From assembly GCA_020853575.1 (NCBI GenBank), contig JADYYP010000014.1, positions 1 to 64,000 of the forward strand: DNA of 64,000 nucleotides, in the 5' to 3' direction. This DNA is from Planctomycetota bacterium (lineage in GTDB: Bacteria > Planctomycetota > UBA1135 > GCA-002686595). The notes below the pieces were generated by a model. That model had not been told where the DNA came from. It made no database searches and saw nothing but the letters and a program-made list of their open reading frames with translations. Position numbers and translations under genes: made by a program. Within the stretch, counting starts at the first letter, position 1, and each line of letters begins with the position of its first letter. Shown piece after piece: positions 63,361 to 64,000 of this stretch.

Positions 63361-64000
63361 TCAGCGCGCCTTGCCCTTCGGCTGCACGGCGAACATCTGG
63401 GGCGGGCGCTCGAGGGCCCGCCCATCGCGCGCGGTGATGCGCGCACCGAAAGCCGCGGCGCCACCGAAGTCCTCGATCAAGCACACCAGTCGGTGCTCAC
63501 CTCGCGCCAGCTCGAAGTGGAGCGCCTCGCGCCCGTCGATCGCGCCCGCGATGCGTTGCGTGGTCGCCAGTCGCGTTCCGTCGAGATAGACGTCGTAGCG
63601 ATCCTCGACCTCCAGCCACAGAGTCGCCTCGAGCGGGGCGTCCAGCGGCCAAACCAGGGTGAGCGCAGCCGCCACGAATCCGCCGTCGCAGTCGACGCCC
63701 AGGAGCTCGTCGAAGTCCGACCATCCGTCGCGCTTGAGCTCGAGGCGCCGCCAGTCGCGCTTGGCAAGCTTGTCGCCCTCGCGCGCGACGAGCTTGCGCG
63801 GATCGAAGGGCAGCTTCGCGAACGGGTCCGCTGGGTTGTCGCTGCGTACCGGCCCCGCGACCAACCAGTCGACGACGCGCGGCACGCCCGGCGCGGGCTC
63901 GACGCGCGGAGCGCGTGGACGGTCGAGCTCGGCATCGGTCTCGCCGACCTCGTCGCCGCGCGAGACCGTCGCGCGCCGCAGGAACAGCAACGCGAAGCAC
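63361..64000 (-). CDS. hypothetical protein, N-terminus beyond the right edge
   Basis: The minus-strand frame is open from the window edge (reading CFALLFLRRATVSRGDE) to the stop at 63361, at least 212 residues. The first visible residues are hydrophobic then basic, perhaps the end of a signal peptide or membrane helix. An acidic Arg/Pro-rich linker follows. From about residue 50 the sequence reads VVDWLVAGPVRSDNPADPF, and later VWPLDAPLEATLWLEVEDRYDVYLDGTRLATTQ, a beta-sandwich (PA14- or jelly-roll-like) pattern found in exported carbohydrate-acting proteins. No active-site residues can be named. Start and full length are unknown. Confidence 0.7.
   Translation of the reverse strand, partial: CFALLFLRRATVSRGDEVGETDAELDRPRAPRVEPAPGVPRVVDWLVAGPVRSDNPADPFAKLPFDPRKLVAREGDKLAKRDWRRLELKRDGWSDFDELLGVDCDGGFVAAALTLVWPLDAPLEATLWLEVEDRYDVYLDGTRLATTQRIAGAIDGREALHFELARGEHRLVCLIEDFGGAAAFGARITARDGRALERPPQMFAVQPKGKAR

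Overview
The window is about 70% GC and densely coded, with no insertion sequence, phage gene, rRNA operon or CRISPR array recognised. It most likely comes from a Planctomycetota chromosome. The grounds are a fused AroD-AroE enzyme, a SpoVG with a zinc ribbon, a very long MoxR/DUF58/BatA-type operon with squalene-cyclase-like toroid proteins, a GH127 beside a furanose ABC importer, and many secreted lipoproteins and repeat proteins. This taxonomic call is inference; no marker rRNA is present.

Layout. 0.1-2.7 kb (minus): two MORN-repeat proteins flanking an NTF2-like lipoprotein. 2.9-3.7 kb: a DUF1801 protein (plus), a four-copy 18-bp tandem repeat, and tRNA-fMet (minus) with its own promoter and terminator. 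3.9-10.0 kb (minus): housekeeping genes pssA, folK, panC, ispE, spoVG, aroDE, aroK. 10.1-13.9 kb (plus): eno, an FtsB/DivIC-like gene and a secreted PQQ-type propeller. 14.1-33.5 kb (plus): one ten-gene run of moxR, DUF58, BatA-like, VWA/amidotransferase-like, a giant propeller-TPR protein, toroid 1, a DUF4175-like membrane protein, a coiled-coil protein, a small exported protein and toroid 2. 33.6-40.8 kb (minus): a receiver-less sigma-54 activator, a HEAT/TPR exported protein, an RlmI-like methyltransferase, thiS, thiG, a CPBP protease and a gamma-carbonic-anhydrase-like protein. 41.0-45.7 kb (plus): nusA, infB, rbfA. 45.7-48.6 kb (minus): a GntR (YtrA-type) regulator, ABC ATPase and permease-propeller fusion, with a likely operator. 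48.7-53.0 kb: a plus-strand lipoprotein, then minus-strand DUF3501, a frameshifted SagB-type nitroreductase, a small HEAT protein and a DUF72 protein. 53.1-63.0 kb (minus): one tightly overlapped operon of a molybdopterin oxidoreductase, HEAT/amidotransferase-like protein, YtfQ-type binding protein, GH127 glycosidase, YtfR-type ATPase and two permeases. 63.0-64.0 kb: a short plus-strand remnant and a partial gene running off the right edge.

How they work together. The 14-33 kb operon looks like an envelope-associated chaperone/adhesion system: a MoxR ATPase with three VWA-type partners and a set of exported scaffold proteins. The 53-63 kb operon looks like a furanoside release-and-uptake system, with GH127 freeing a furanose and the YtfQRT/YjfF-type importer taking it up. 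Translational coupling through 4-nt stop/start overlaps (GTGA or ATGA) is pervasive and fixed several start codons. All functions are read from motifs and context; no database search was run.
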